Source: Auanema rhodensis (Eukaryota > Nematoda > Chromadorea > Rhabditida > Rhabditidae). From it: a stretch of 64,000 nt of DNA. Location: contig OZ059898.1 of assembly GCA_964057225.1 (NCBI GenBank), forward strand, positions 15,663,267-15,727,266, given 5' to 3'. The number at the start of each line of letters is the position of its first letter. The stretch's first letter is position 1. Both the position numbers and the translations under genes were made by a program. Below the pieces are notes generated by a model, which saw only the letters and a program-made list of their open reading frames with translations, was not told the origin of the DNA and did not search any database. Positions 23,738 to 36,700 of the stretch are shown here, one piece after another.

Positions 23738-25285
23738 TTCTATAATGCATGATCAGACCACCTGTTTTCTTTTTTTTGTCCGAGATAATTCAAGAAGAAA
23801 ACAAGCATCTAACCTCAACATATATTTCTGATGATTATACATTCGTTTGTATATATATTTCTTTGCCGTTTCGTAGAAATATAAGCTGATTTTCCAAAAA
23901 TTTTTACGAAATTGGCTATTATGCTCTATAACGATGTATGATGTATGATCTGCGTGGTTCCAATGATTCCTCATAAAACTTTCGTAAAATTGCGAAAGTC
24001 ACATCGAGTCTTCGATTTCAAAGATTTAGCACATTACTCCTTTATCCCCTATTGTAGTTTCGATTCGTTTGCTCCAATCATCGTCATCCAATTCTTATTT
24101 GTCGGTTTTTTTGGGAACTTTTTTGTCCCCCAAAGGAAACCAAGTTGACTTTGTTTTAAGAAAATTTCAGCTAACTAACTAACTGAACTACAGATGATGT
24201 CATCTGTATTTGTGGCATGCTTGTTCTATTTTTAGAATTAAATGTTTCTAAATATCTATTGTTGGCATTTCCACTTTGATCACAATCCTATTCAATTCAT
24301 ATCTGCCGAATGTATATATTTCATCTGAAAACATAAATATAAATAATAAAATTATATTTTTATTCATTTCATTTCATTCAATGAAAACAAAAACAAGCTT
24401 TTGCTGGTGATGATGATGATGTTGATGTCGATGATGTTGATGTTGGCGATGATTATAATGGTGGTGGTAAGAAGAAGCTCATCGAATAGATCGTAATCTT
24501 CAACTTAAAACTTATCTTCAGCCTTTCGTTGAATATTTTTTCAATTTTTGGTTATTTAAGATGATTTTAAGAAATTACTTAATGAACTCAGCTAAGTTAT
24601 GATACGAGCTTATAAAGATTTGAAAGAAGGAAATACGAACTCTAATTAGAAGCGCATATTACTCTTTATAATCCAGGATTATGGATTTAGTGTGGTCAGT
24701 TGACGTTTTTCTAAAATGTTTTTGTAGCTTTCTAACATCTTTCGTCGTTTTTTTCAAGAAATATATAACCACAGAAAAATACTAAACCAGCTGTGCTTGA
24801 ATTGAAGCAAATTGGTAAGTGGCATCTAACTCAAATGATTCTAATGGGGGTACCAGCAGCATGTTGCCAGTGACAAGCTGTAACTACTATTGGCTACATA
24901 AACGTTTTGCCAACAATCATGTGTTAAATCTTTGATTAATACAAATTATCATAAAAATCGGATTAGTACTTTATAATATTCGTTAAATCAGGCTTCAAAG
25001 TAACAGCTTGAAGCAAACAAAGGCTGAATGAAGTCCTACAACTCAGCGTATTTTGCAAACATACTATGGCTGTGTAGAAAGAAGAACAATTCGTAAATGT
25101 TTTGATACGAGGAAGTAAGCAGATGTTTTCTTTTATTATGAATATCTAAAAAAACAATTAAAAGGTGTTCGAATGTCCTTTGTTGGATAAAAACATCGTT
25201 CATACATTCGAAGAGACAATTCTTCGCCATTGAATCAAAAGAAAACTGAATTATCTGCATATTTCATACAAAAAATCTTATTATT

Positions 25286-25287
<2 letters not shown>

Positions 25288-25319
<32 letters not shown>
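25288..25319. repeat. (AT)n microsatellite
   Basis: Uninterrupted AT dinucleotide run of about 32 nt in the gene desert. Confidence 0.9.
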
Positions 25320-25322
<3 letters not shown>

Positions 25323-26542
25323 TAAGCTAGTAGATATAGGTGAGATATTTCATTTGAACATCAATTTTCTGTCTTTTTAGTATTATTTACACTATCGCAA
25401 TTCAAATTATCTTGTTGATTTCATAGCAAAACAGAAGTTGACAACATAGTATATCTCATAGCATGCATATACATACTTCCTTGTTTGATAAACCAAAAAA
25501 AACATTTTCTTGAACTTTAATTCGTTAAAAATTTCACTTTACTTGTGTTACTTTACATTAAACTGTAGGAAAAACTGACAAAAAGCAACAGGAGATACGT
25601 TATGATTAGTTTAATCTGATTGATGATCTCATGCATTTTCTCTTACTTCTCAGTATTGAGGGTATAATTCTAAGATTTTTATTAATTTGTGCTATGGTTT
25701 TAGATGAAAAAGGTAAGGTTGCTTTGATGCTTTTGTTTACAATGTTCATGCTGTTTATAATATAAACTTGAGAGCATTACAAGCTATAAGGTTGTAACTT
25801 GATAACACTCGAATTAACAACTAGACTAATCAAAGAACTTTTCTCTAAACAACGATTTTCATCATTATTTTATTTATTCCATACCCTTCTTCCTATTTTC
25901 AATTATTACTGTGGACATTTCAGGAAGACAATATTATTTTCCAATAACAGGTAGCTTAACAATAGTTGTTGCCCCGCTTTCGTCAGCATCAACACTCCTT
26001 ATTGGGATTGATAAAGATTTTTTTATGTTCTCCTTTGTGTTTAATAAGACAAGGAACTTCTTTTTTAAAAAGCATCATCCTAATCATGTACTTGTTCTTC
26101 TATTTCTCCTCCCCACACTTATCCTCCAATTAATTTTTTTAATCGAAAAAAAAAGAGTAGAAAATGCACATCTTCATAATACATTGCCATAGCAACTACA
26201 TCGGCATGTTTGATTGTATCTTTCGGTTTCTATAATTTTGTTGCTAAATTGGTTTTTTTTTCTTAATGTTCATTCAACTGAAGTACCAAAGATGGAGAAA
26301 AAACTAATTGTGTGGGTGGATAATCAACGAGAGAAGCAGAATGATGTTCTTCAATGGAAGAAATGCTGAGCACACTAGAAGCAATAGCAGATGGAAAAGC
26401 AAGAAACAACAGCAGGACGACTGATTGTGCAATGCTTTCCAATCCCTAAGCTTTACTTAGCATTTGTCTGGCTTTCTTCACGTAAGCATCACGAAGTTTC
26501 TTGCTCACCCCCGCGCTTCATTACTAGTTCAAGAGAAAGGCA

Positions 26543-26563
26543 GAGAGAGAGAGAGAGAGAGAA
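26543..26563. repeat. (AG)n microsatellite
   Basis: Pure AG run of about 20 nt; it lies inside a short open frame that ends soon after and is not a gene. Confidence 0.85.
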
Positions 26564-27151
26564 GCAGAAGAGGACGAATTTCTAAAAAGTAATCCATCCA
26601 CTGCGTAAATCGTGGATCCATTCCGTTCACTAGACTGTTGTTACTCACTTACACACTTACACTACAACTACCTACGTGCCTTTCCTTAACTTCTAATTTG
26701 ATGCGGATTTTGTGATTTATTTCGAATTTTTTCGTCTTTGTATATATAAGAGCTTAAAATTTATACCAACAACTATTAAAGAACATATTTTTGAAATCAT
26801 CGCAATCTGCTATTGCTACTACTACCTCATTCGTTTCACTCTCATTCTTTTGAATGTTTTTCTATTTCAACGTGTTCCTCAATTTTTTTCATGCATATCC
26901 CTTTACCCGTTATTTACTTTCATCACTTTTCGCTTTCGTAAGATTTCTTACATCATCTGATCTAATAGATATTTAACAATCTTTCAAAGTTACTTATTGT
27001 ACTTTTTGTAAATAATTTTTGTTCTTCAATGAATTAAACCTCGATGGGCCTTTAGTTTATGGGCTGTATGAAAGTACATGAGATTGAAATGGCACAATGC
27101 TTTGTAGTCATGCGTTTCTTCTCTCTAGACGACGATGATGACGTTGATGTC

Positions 27152-27171
27152 ATACACACACACACACACAT
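27152..27171. repeat. (AC)n microsatellite
   Basis: Pure AC run of about 20 nt preceded by a GATGATGACG stretch. Confidence 0.85.
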
Positions 27172-29295
27172 ACACTCAGGCGTACGACTATAATCTTCTC
27201 TCATCTACTGCTAAAGCTTCACTGCCAAACATTGACCAGCCTGATCTTGCTCGTTCCTTTCATTTCATGCTTTCTAAAAATTTTGTTTTATTATTTCTCA
27301 TACAAATCTACTTCTTCAATATTTTTCAATCAGATTTTCTGAGAAAAATCTGTTATCTGAGCTGTTTATCTATCCTATTAAGCCAATTTCAATGTTCCAT
27401 TCAACGGCAGAGATATTATTCCTCCAAAACAGTTCAATAAATCCAAAATCTGTTATCCAATTATTATTATTATTACAACTTGATTCTTCTCAATAATCAC
27501 ATCAACATTATCTTATATCGCATTTTTTTCTCATTTTACTATGAAATAGACTACGCGACAACAAAAATATCTCATAATAGATTTTGAAAGTCATCTTGTC
27601 GGAAAAAAAAAGAAAAAAAAACGAATGAAAATAGCTTCTCTTACAAAACATCGCCACCTGTTCCAGATGAAGATGTTGAGAGTTATTTTGGAATGGAAAT
27701 AGAAGAATTATTTTATCTGTGTTTATACAGATTACACGTTTTTCCTCATCTGTGTTCGTTTTTTTCTTCTAAATTCTGTTTTCATTTGCCTTCATCTTCA
27801 TCTTGTCTGATTCTAGATAATAAATTTAATTTATTCTTTCGTACTATGAAAATGAATTAAATTGCTGGAATGAAAGAGGCAGTTGAACGTTTTTTTCACC
27901 TTTTATAGCAATTACACTACATCATCTGATGTCAGCTGGAAAATGGTGAATGTGAAATGAGCAAGAGCTCAGATCTACCATTCAGGCATTCACTCATCTT
28001 ATTCTTTGTATGTTATGCTTTTCACATTACTTCTCTTTCTAAGGGACTCTTAAGATTTCATCATAGCAGAGGTCTTGAGTAATACTCATCAGCGTTTCAT
28101 GCTTTCGAAACATGGCCATCGCCATCAGCTATTCCAAATAGCCGTATTCTTCAGATTTTTATTTAAAATGTCACAGAGTTCCTCTTACCCTCTCTTTCTT
28201 TCTCTTTTTTTTCATCATTCACTCTCTCTTTCTTTCCCTCTGTCAATATAATTCTCTCTTTTTGTCTTCATTTTCTTTTTTGGGCATGCTTCTTTATCAA
28301 AAATGAGCTTACGACATGTTTTTAATGAAAACTTCACACGTGATGTCGTCAGAATTAGAAATGAAGCAAGCAATAAAGAGAGATAAAAAGCTTCGTAATA
28401 ATTCAAGAAAACTTCAGCATAACGCTTTTTATCCACAGAATCATGGTGTAGGTGGAGATTCGAAAAACGAAATTAGGATGTAATATTCAAAACAAATCGT
28501 TGCAACTCCTCATCACACTATCCTCTGTCTCTCTTTTTCTTAAAACATTTTTTATTCTCCTAATTATTCTGAACAACCTCACATTGTAGCGATTTCATAG
28601 AACGATCAGATGTAACGATAGAATTATCTGTAAAGTCCCATGACATCAGATTACAGAAATAGGATCATTTTTTCCCGGGCTTTTACGTTGACGAAATCAA
28701 ACTAGTGAATCACCCTCATCACCTCAGATCCATTATTCATATAGTATTTGGTTTATTCATTTTCTTCAGATCTCTTCTCATTATTTCATCAATTATTTCA
28801 TAAAATTTACAAACTTTACTTCAAGTTATCATCTGTTAGTTTACAACTCGTATTCATTTACAATGGTAGGACATCATGAACCCAAAATATCATGCCAGCA
28901 GATGAGCCCTATTCGACATTCATCATTATCAGATCTAGCAAGAATAAATGAATTTTTAGTATTCTTGCACCCAAACTAGCTCCGCCTACTTTTCTCTTTA
29001 CCCTTTCTGTCCTCAGAATTCACTATTGACTTTTGAATGCAAAGACTATGAGATCAGCTTGCTGAAGCGTATTATCAACTATGACGCTTTTTTCGTATGT
29101 TTGTAGTATATTTTCTGAATTGATGTTCTAGAGCAACCAAGATGTTTGTTCATCTTCCGGTCAGATTAGAAGATAAGTTTGACCCTTTCATCTTGAAAAA
29201 ACTAGCTGAGTTTCTATTTTTATCGTCAATATCATATTCTGTTTTTATCCTTTATATCACATACATACATCGGCTCAAAACTGTTATCTTCCTTT

Positions 29296-29333
29296 GTGTA
29301 TGTGTGTGTGTGTGGATATGTGTGTGTGTGTGG
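29296..29333. repeat. (TG)n microsatellite
   Basis: Two TG runs separated by GATATG, about 600 nt before the first coding exon of the SLC17-like gene. Confidence 0.85.
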
Positions 29334-29957
29334 CTCAGCTGTCAGATAAAAAATCCCCCCGCTGTGCAACTTTTCGAAATTTGGCAAATGTTTCAACTCA
29401 TAATTTCATCAAATCGAAGATATACGTATAACTCCGATGTTAGTAGCTTCTTATCCCTGTTTTAACTGATTATCCTGGACTGTTAACATCAAGAACTGCT
29501 CAACCATATGCATATATAAACAGATTTTGAAGTTTTCTTTTGTTTTTATAATCTTTATTATACAAAATAGCTTATTAATCAATGTAAATCAAAAGATTTT
29601 CGTAATTATTGTTCAGATCCACCTTGCGAATGCATTTTTTTTTTCGTTTTTATTATTTTCTATCAATTCTGAAATACCGTTTGATATTATTGCCTTTGTC
29701 CAATTTTCTTCATTTTTTCTTGTTTTTTTCTTTTCTTTATCAAAGATTTGGCTGTTTTCTTTCGACTTGTTTGAAACTTTTTTTTTCTTTTTTTTTTACT
29801 ATCTCTTCTATAAATCTCGAATATATCTTTTTGAATAACATATTTTTTCAGTTTTTTTTTTCAACCTATGTCACCTCGAACTTTTGTTCGTGGATTCAAT
29901 ACATATCATATCCTTCTTTCATCGTTGTAACAGACATCTTCTATCTGAAGTTTAACA

Positions 29958-32726
29958 ATGGTCACATCAGACGTCACAGCGCCATCGTTGGCATCTTTGA
30001 ACTCTCAAAAGGTTTACCTTAAATGTATTTAAATAAAGTATTGCAGTTTTAATAGTTTTATTTGTGAGATAAAAAAATATTTGCACATTGATTTTTTTTA
30101 AATTATTCTAACTTTTCATTATTTGTACAGGTAGGCAGTAAATTCACCTTGGAACGTGTAGAAGAGCCTGATCTTCTGGAGACACCAGCACCAAAGCTGA
30201 CTTTCTACCATTTATGGGGACGCTGCAGGTTTCTTTATTTTTAGCTCTTGCACGAATGTTGAAATTTGAATGATTTTTATACCTAAGTAAAGAACTATTA
30301 TTAAAAGATAATTATAATAAGAATAATATGTTTTATATAAAATATATGTTGTGCTCAGTGGCAAAAAGAAGGAAATACATCCATTTCATAATAATGACCG
30401 AAATAATAATTGTAGTTATACTAGTTATTTAATAGAATATTTAAATTTATATATAGATATATATATATAATTGATTAAACAACCGTGTTGCACGTAAATA
30501 ATATGTAAAATGAGTATTTTCACGTGTACGCTAAACTTCACGGGATATGCAAATGTGATATGTGATATCTAAATAATCTAATTTATATATTAATTTACAA
30601 ATATAATATTGTGATTCACAAATAATTATGTTCAAGTTATGTACATGTTTTTTCCCCTCAAAAAGTAGTGATAGCCAGAGATATTATTAGATATTAGTTA
30701 CAGTATAATTTCTTATTTCTTATTGAGAGCTTGTTTTGATTATTGTACATACGGAAATAGTAGAATAAACACACTTTTTTTCTAATTTTTACTACTTTTC
30801 ATTTATTATATATTGATGTATAAATATGTCTATTTTCAAGGTATCTCGTATTACTGTTGGCAGTATTTTGCTTCACCGCAGCTCGGTCTAATGACCTCGT
30901 TTTTGCGTTCACCATCATTTGCATGACCAATAATAATTCTGAAAGTGGCGTAAGTAAATTTGAAAATTTGTCTGTTTATAAACAAAGCCTGTGATTGTTT
31001 TTTCATTATGTGTTTGTGGATTTCAGAGCGAAACCATTCCTTTATCACCTCAAGACTTATCGTTGTCTTTTGCGGGTGCTGGCGCTGGATCTATATTAGC
31101 AGCTATGCCTTTAGCATTTTTACTGCAAATTTTTGGTGGACGGTATAGCTTGATCTAAAACTAGAATTAGTTTAAATTCGATTTTTTAGGGTAGTTATGA
31201 GCATACTTTTGCTCTCAACAGCTCTGTGTACATTCAGCTTACCATTTGCTGCATCCTTTGCACACCAAAATGGTTGGCCCATTTTCAGTTTGATATTCCC
31301 ACTCAGATTGATTCAGGGTATGGATCATAGAAAGTTGATAGAAAGCAAATTAATATTTCAGGTATCGGAATTGCATCTGTAATGCCAATGATGGGCTTCG
31401 TAAGTGCTCATTGGGCTCCTGTAACAGAAATTGGAAAGTTTGTCACAATTCTTTCAAGTGCTAGTCAGCTTTCACAAATTGTTACTATGCCAGCTTCTGC
31501 TCATCTTTGGTATGGGTATTAGTAAAGCTGAGAAGAGTTTCAATCATTTTAGTGTGACAGCAGGATGGCCTTGGGCTTATTACCTTCATGGAATGCTTGC
31601 CATCACAGGAGCAGCGCTCTTCTTGTTAATGTTCCGAAATTCTCCAAACAAACATCCTTGTGTATCTGAATCAGAACTTTCCAAAATAACAAACGGAGGT
31701 TTTCTTGAAAATACCAAATTCAATTTATCATCCGTTTATTTCTTTAGTTCAACACAGAAAACGGAAAGATCAATGTATACCATATCGTAGCATTGCTACC
31801 AGCAAGCCTGTATGGGCAGTTTGGTTAGCCTTTCTGGGAAATTCTTTTGGTTTCCAAATAATTGTTCAGTACGTATCAATAATTATAGATTAGGAAAATA
31901 TATTTGATATTTAGATTTATGCCCACGTATTTGAACAAAGTTCTCTTAGTTCCTATTGAACGTACTGGATTTTCTGCTGTACTTCCACCAATTGCTCAGC
32001 TTCTTATTAAAATTTTGGCAGGATATTCGAGTGATAAGATAACTTTCTTAGGGGTAATTTCTTCTTTTTCAAAAACTTTATTTGAAAAATTCTCATTTTA
32101 GGAACGAAGAAAACTCCAAGTCTTCAATACTATCGCCATGTGTGGATGTGGTCTATTCCTTCTGCCTCTTGGATTTCTCGATACATCACAAGCGTCGTTA
32201 GCCATAGGTATGTCGAAATAATAACACAGGTTACTTAATATATAAAATCTTCAGCTTGCTTCTCTAGTTCTGTATCATGCTTGGGTCTTGTAACATGTGG
32301 CTCAATGAAAAGTGCTACTATGGTTGCTCGTCAATACAGTCATTTCGTAATGTCAGTTGTACAGGTTTGTCTATTTCTGTAATCTTTTTTACAATGATGC
32401 AAGTCATCTTTCAGTTCGTGGTCTGTATTGGTTATCTCGCCGTCCCCTTTTTAGTATCAACTCTTGCACCAAACAATGTCATCGAAGAGTGGAGGTATAA
32501 TCACCATATTCTGTAACTCCCACCCATTAATCTTTTTTTTTTCAGAAATGTTTTTGTTATCGTTGGCCTTATTCTCTTCCTCTCCAATCTCGGATTTTGT
32601 ATCTTATGTGATTCAGAACCAGCAAAATGGACAGTCGACAGCATCCGTATTCCCAGTACCAAAAACATTCCTCTCTTGTCTGATGATCCACAGGCCACAG
32701 TGGCTACAATCGCTGAAAGTGCCTGA
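29958..32726 (+). CDS. SLC17-like MFS anion transporter
   Basis: About twelve exons join in frame, beginning [15 protein letters not shown] (29958-30011), then 30131-30229, a 0.6-kb intron, 30841-30949 and onward to a stop at 32724-32726. The product has about 12 hydrophobic segments and major-facilitator features: [23 protein letters not shown] resembles the TM2-TM3 region of SLC17 carriers, and [20 protein letters not shown] fits the TM4 region where SLC17 members have a P-x-x-x-x-x-x-x-x-W-x-P pattern. A hydrophilic central loop ([12 protein letters not shown]) separates the two halves, and [20 protein letters not shown] starts the second half. SLC17 proteins carry phosphate, urate, sialic acid or glutamate across plasma, lysosomal or vesicle membranes; nematodes have many uncharacterised members. 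Substrate is not predictable here. The first exon is short and could be preceded by alternative first exons. Confidence 0.8.
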
Positions 32727-33737
32727 ATATAATTTTATATTTTGAAATCTTTTTGCCTAATTTTTTTGAATTTGTTATTGATGACGAATTCTTTGCGAGC
32801 CATTGTTCAAACTTAATATAATTTTCTACGGTTCTGATATTGTATATAAATCTTATTTTAAAAATAAATATTTAATAACCACTGCTCAAGATTTAGAAAA
32901 AAAATTTTAAAAATATTTAAGCTACATAAATAATACAAAAAAAATCTTTATTCGAGAATTTCCTCATTCCTAAACCAGTTTTTGAATATTTCTTCAAATA
33001 TCCCAAATTTGGCGCTAGCGTTACAGATTATTAATTTGAACAACGGCCTACAATATAAAGTATGATTCACTTATACTCGTGTTATTGTATTCAAGAACTG
33101 AATAATTCATCGTTACGAATGTTAATTTTCATATTAATTTTTAGAAACTACAATAAATGTAATTAATCTAAATAGTTGTAATATCTTGGGCGAGTAGCTC
33201 AACTGGTTCTTCAGTTGAGTTTATAATCTTTCGCTGATAATTTTTTATTGATTTTGATAACTCTTCTTACTGTTGCTGTATTTCTTTCTATAGTTTGAAA
33301 GGAACAGCTCAATGTGTATCGATGAAAAGATGTTGAAGTCCGTTATTTATGCGCGAACGTCTTTGGTTTCTCTCATTTAACACACTCTCTCGCTGTGTTC
33401 TGTTTACTGCATCATCCATTACGAGGAAGCTCATTCTGCTTTATCAAAATTTAATTCCTTAAAATTTTTCTTTTCCAAAATAAAGTTTTAAAATTAAATT
33501 AAAAATTAAATTTATTTATTCAAGCTCTCATATTTTCAATACGGTTTTTACGCGTCGTAAATTTCATTTCTTTTGTTACAGGTATCCTCGAAGGCTATTT
33601 TTATTTGATTAGAAAGACATATATACTAGGTTGTTATCATTTTGTCTATCATCTCAAATTTTGTTGGAAGGACCAGGGTCTTGAGTTCTTTGTCTTGTCA
33701 AGTTCGCTTCCTGTCTACCAGTCCTATTAACTTAAAA
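32727..33737. other. Intergenic with a small perfect hairpin
   Basis: About 1 kb between the transporter and TPP2. It includes the transporter 3' UTR with aataaa-like signals near 32860-32880. At 33196-33221 an inverted repeat (arms CTCAACTG and CAGTTGAG, loop of six) extends to ten pairs if one G-T pair is allowed. No gene is seen. Confidence 0.45.
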
Positions 33738-36700
33738 ATGACTATCAAAGATGAAGTAGGTTCTTCTATTGTTATTGTTTCTGAAATTTCTTTTTTAGCT
33801 TCCTGATGGTCTTCTCCAATCCGAAGAAGTGATATCTGCTTCGAATAGACTCACTTCATTCCCAACGGAACTCCTTCTACCAAAAGGTCCAACACAGCAG
33901 GTTTTATATTTGTTTTTGTTTTGATTTCATAATTCTCCTAATACTCAGGAAGCGTTCTTACAAAAATATCCCAGCTTTGATGGTAGAGGAATTGTCATTG
34001 GTGTTCTTGATACGGGAGTTGATCCTGCTCTACCTGGCTTACAAGTTTGGCACGTAATTTAAAATAAATTATATCAACATTTAAGGTAACCACAACTGGC
34101 GAAAGAAAAATAATTGATGTTGTTGATTGCTCCGGAGCTGGTGATGTGGATACTTCAACTGTTAAAACGGCGGAAAACGGTGTTGTTATTGGATTAACGG
34201 GAAGAAAACTTCAAGTATGAAAATAAATTTTGTATTTTCCATTATAATTTAATCTTAGATCCCTGCTGAATGGGAGAATCCCTCCAATAAATACCATTTG
34301 GGTATTAAAAGCATTTATGAGTTATACTCTAGTAGTCTTTTGAAAACTATTAAGGTACAAAGCATATATCAAACAATGTTCTTAGTGAATTTTATTAAAG
34401 GAAGAAACTAATAAGAATGTTTGGGATCCAATACATCAAATGACTATGTCTGATGTGCAGCGCGCAATGAAAAAACATGAAGAAGCTGTTGGAGGATATA
34501 GTGAAAAAATAGTACGTTAACTTTACTTCAAGTTAATTAAAAATTACTTTTAGATTGAAAAATATGAACGGGAAGATTTGGCGAGTCAAATTGATTACTT
34601 AAAATCCGCTGATTCATTCTTTGATAAGGGTCCTATTGCTGATTGTTTGGTTTGGCATGATGGAAAACAGTGGAAGTGAGAAAATTATGAAATTGTGAGA
34701 AACAATTTTTAATTTGTAGGGCTTGTGTTGATACATCATTCCGTGGTCGTTTAAAGTTATGTACTCCTATGGGATCTTTTAAGGAAACTGGAGAGTTTAA
34801 CTATCTCACTGAAAGAGGTTCTACTATAGATTTATGAGAATAAAGGTGTAATCTCCGTTTCAGATCAAGCAACTTACTCATTCCGTATAAATTCAAATGG
34901 TAATTCTCTTGAAATTGTTGTTACTAATGGTGCCCATGGATCCCATGTTGCGAATATTGCTGCTGCTAATTTCCCAGAAGATCCGAAGTTGAATGGGTTA
35001 GCTCCTGGAGCTAAGGTTAGAATACTAAATAACATAAGAATCTGACAATTTATTTAGATCGTTTCTTTCTGTATTGGAGACAATCGTATGGATTCCCTTG
35101 AAACCGGTACAGGTTTGACTCGAGCCTTTAATATGTGTGCGGATTATGGTGTGAATGTGCTTAACATGTCCTTCGGGGAAGGAACTCATATTCCAAACCA
35201 AGGGTAATTTATCAAATTTATGAATTTCAAACAACAAAACCTATTTCCAGGAGAATAATCGAAGAGCTCCAATATCTCGTCGAAAAACACAATGTAATTT
35301 GTTGTATTTCTGTGGGCAATAGCGGACCTGCTCTTTCAACCGCTGGCGCTCCTGGTGGAACAACTTCTTTAGTTTTAGGTATTTCATTATCTTTAAATAT
35401 GACAACATATGTTTATTTTCTTAGGAATCGGAGCATGCTTGTTCCCCTCTATGGTTGATCCTCTTTATGGATGCCTTAGTACCGTGGAAGGCAACCTTTA
35501 TCCATGGAGTTCCCGTGGACCGAGGCAACAATAAAGCCTTCAGTTTCTTTCTTATTCTGTGCTTACAGTGCTGATGCTAGCGTTGCCGTTTCACTTTGTG
35601 CTCCTGGAGCAGCCATGACTGGTGTTCCAAAGTCTTGTCGTAGATCTGCTCAGATGATGAACGGAACATCTATGAGTTCTCCTAATGCTGCTGGATCTAT
35701 TGGTTGATATATTACCTTGGTTGATTTAATATCTTAGTTATTCAGCATGTGTTTTGTCCGGACTCAAGGCTAATAATCGATCATGGACCTACTATCAAGT
35801 TCGTATGGCTTTGGAGAATTCTGCCCTGCAAATGGATGAAATTGACAAATTCTCTCAAGGAAATGGAATTGTGCAGGTAAGTCGAATTTTTAGAATGTTC
35901 TGACATGAGCGTCCTCTAGATCGAGAATGCGTATGATTATTTGATGAAACATGATGAATTCCTTCCATCTAAGCTAGTTGATCTTAAGATTGATGTTCAT
36001 AGTAAACGAGGTTTTGGCACATCTTTCTTATTATTTTCATTGTTTTCTTTTCTTTTCAGGTATTTACCTTCGTGAATTTGCTGAAACTCAAAAAAAGACT
36101 GAATATCTTGCTGATATCACACCTGTTTTCGCTACTTTTTCAGGTTTTGTTCAATTAAAACATTATGAAGCAAATTTTCATTTTTTCAGACCCTGTTCAG
36201 AGTATCGAGTTCACTAAGAATGTTTTGTTGAAATGTAATGCTCCATGGGTAAGAGTTCCTGAGACATTCATGCTGGTGGCATGTGGAAGAAATTTCCGTA
36301 TTGAAGTTGACCCTACGCAACTTCCACCTGGATCAGTTAATTATACTGAGGTTTGAGTCCAGAAACTTCTTTGTATACATTGAACGAGGTTTTATAGGTG
36401 TGTGCCATTGATCCACTTTGCCCTGAGTTGGGCCCACTTTTCCGTGTTCCTATCACTGTCATAATTCCTGAAGTTCCATTAGACGATGGTATTATTGAAT
36501 TTGGTTTTGATTCTCATCCGGGAGAGATTGTTCGTCGTTTTGTACATATTCCAAAGGAAGCTAATGTCATGGGTATAATCCATTTTCATTCAATTATCAA
36601 GTAATTTCTTTGTTTTCAGAGGTTGAAATAATAAATCTATCAAAGGTTCCGCAAGATCAATATACCCTTCATGCAGTTTACTTAGACCACTTACGCAGTT

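Larger units (their letters stand above)
21287..29957. other. Gene desert, microsatellite-rich
   Basis: In 8.7 kb I find no exon chain with coherent splice sites or protein composition. Many simple repeats are listed separately. Open frames present are short and biased by poly-T or dinucleotide tracts. The right end may include upstream exons, outron or enhancers of the SLC17-like transporter, whose first recognised exon is only 18 codons long. One tRNA-like candidate is at 23.15 kb. Confidence 0.5.

Noticed and set aside
29527-30022. Phe-rich plus-strand frames before the transporter
   Set aside because: They are poly-T stretches read as Phe. Only the last ATG (29958) gives an exon that splices in frame into the transporter.
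33187-33260. tRNA-like start (gggcgagtagctcaactgg)
   Set aside because: The first 20 nt resemble a tRNA acceptor and D arm, but no D-stem partner, B box or matching acceptor 3' strand follows; what remains is the short hairpin.
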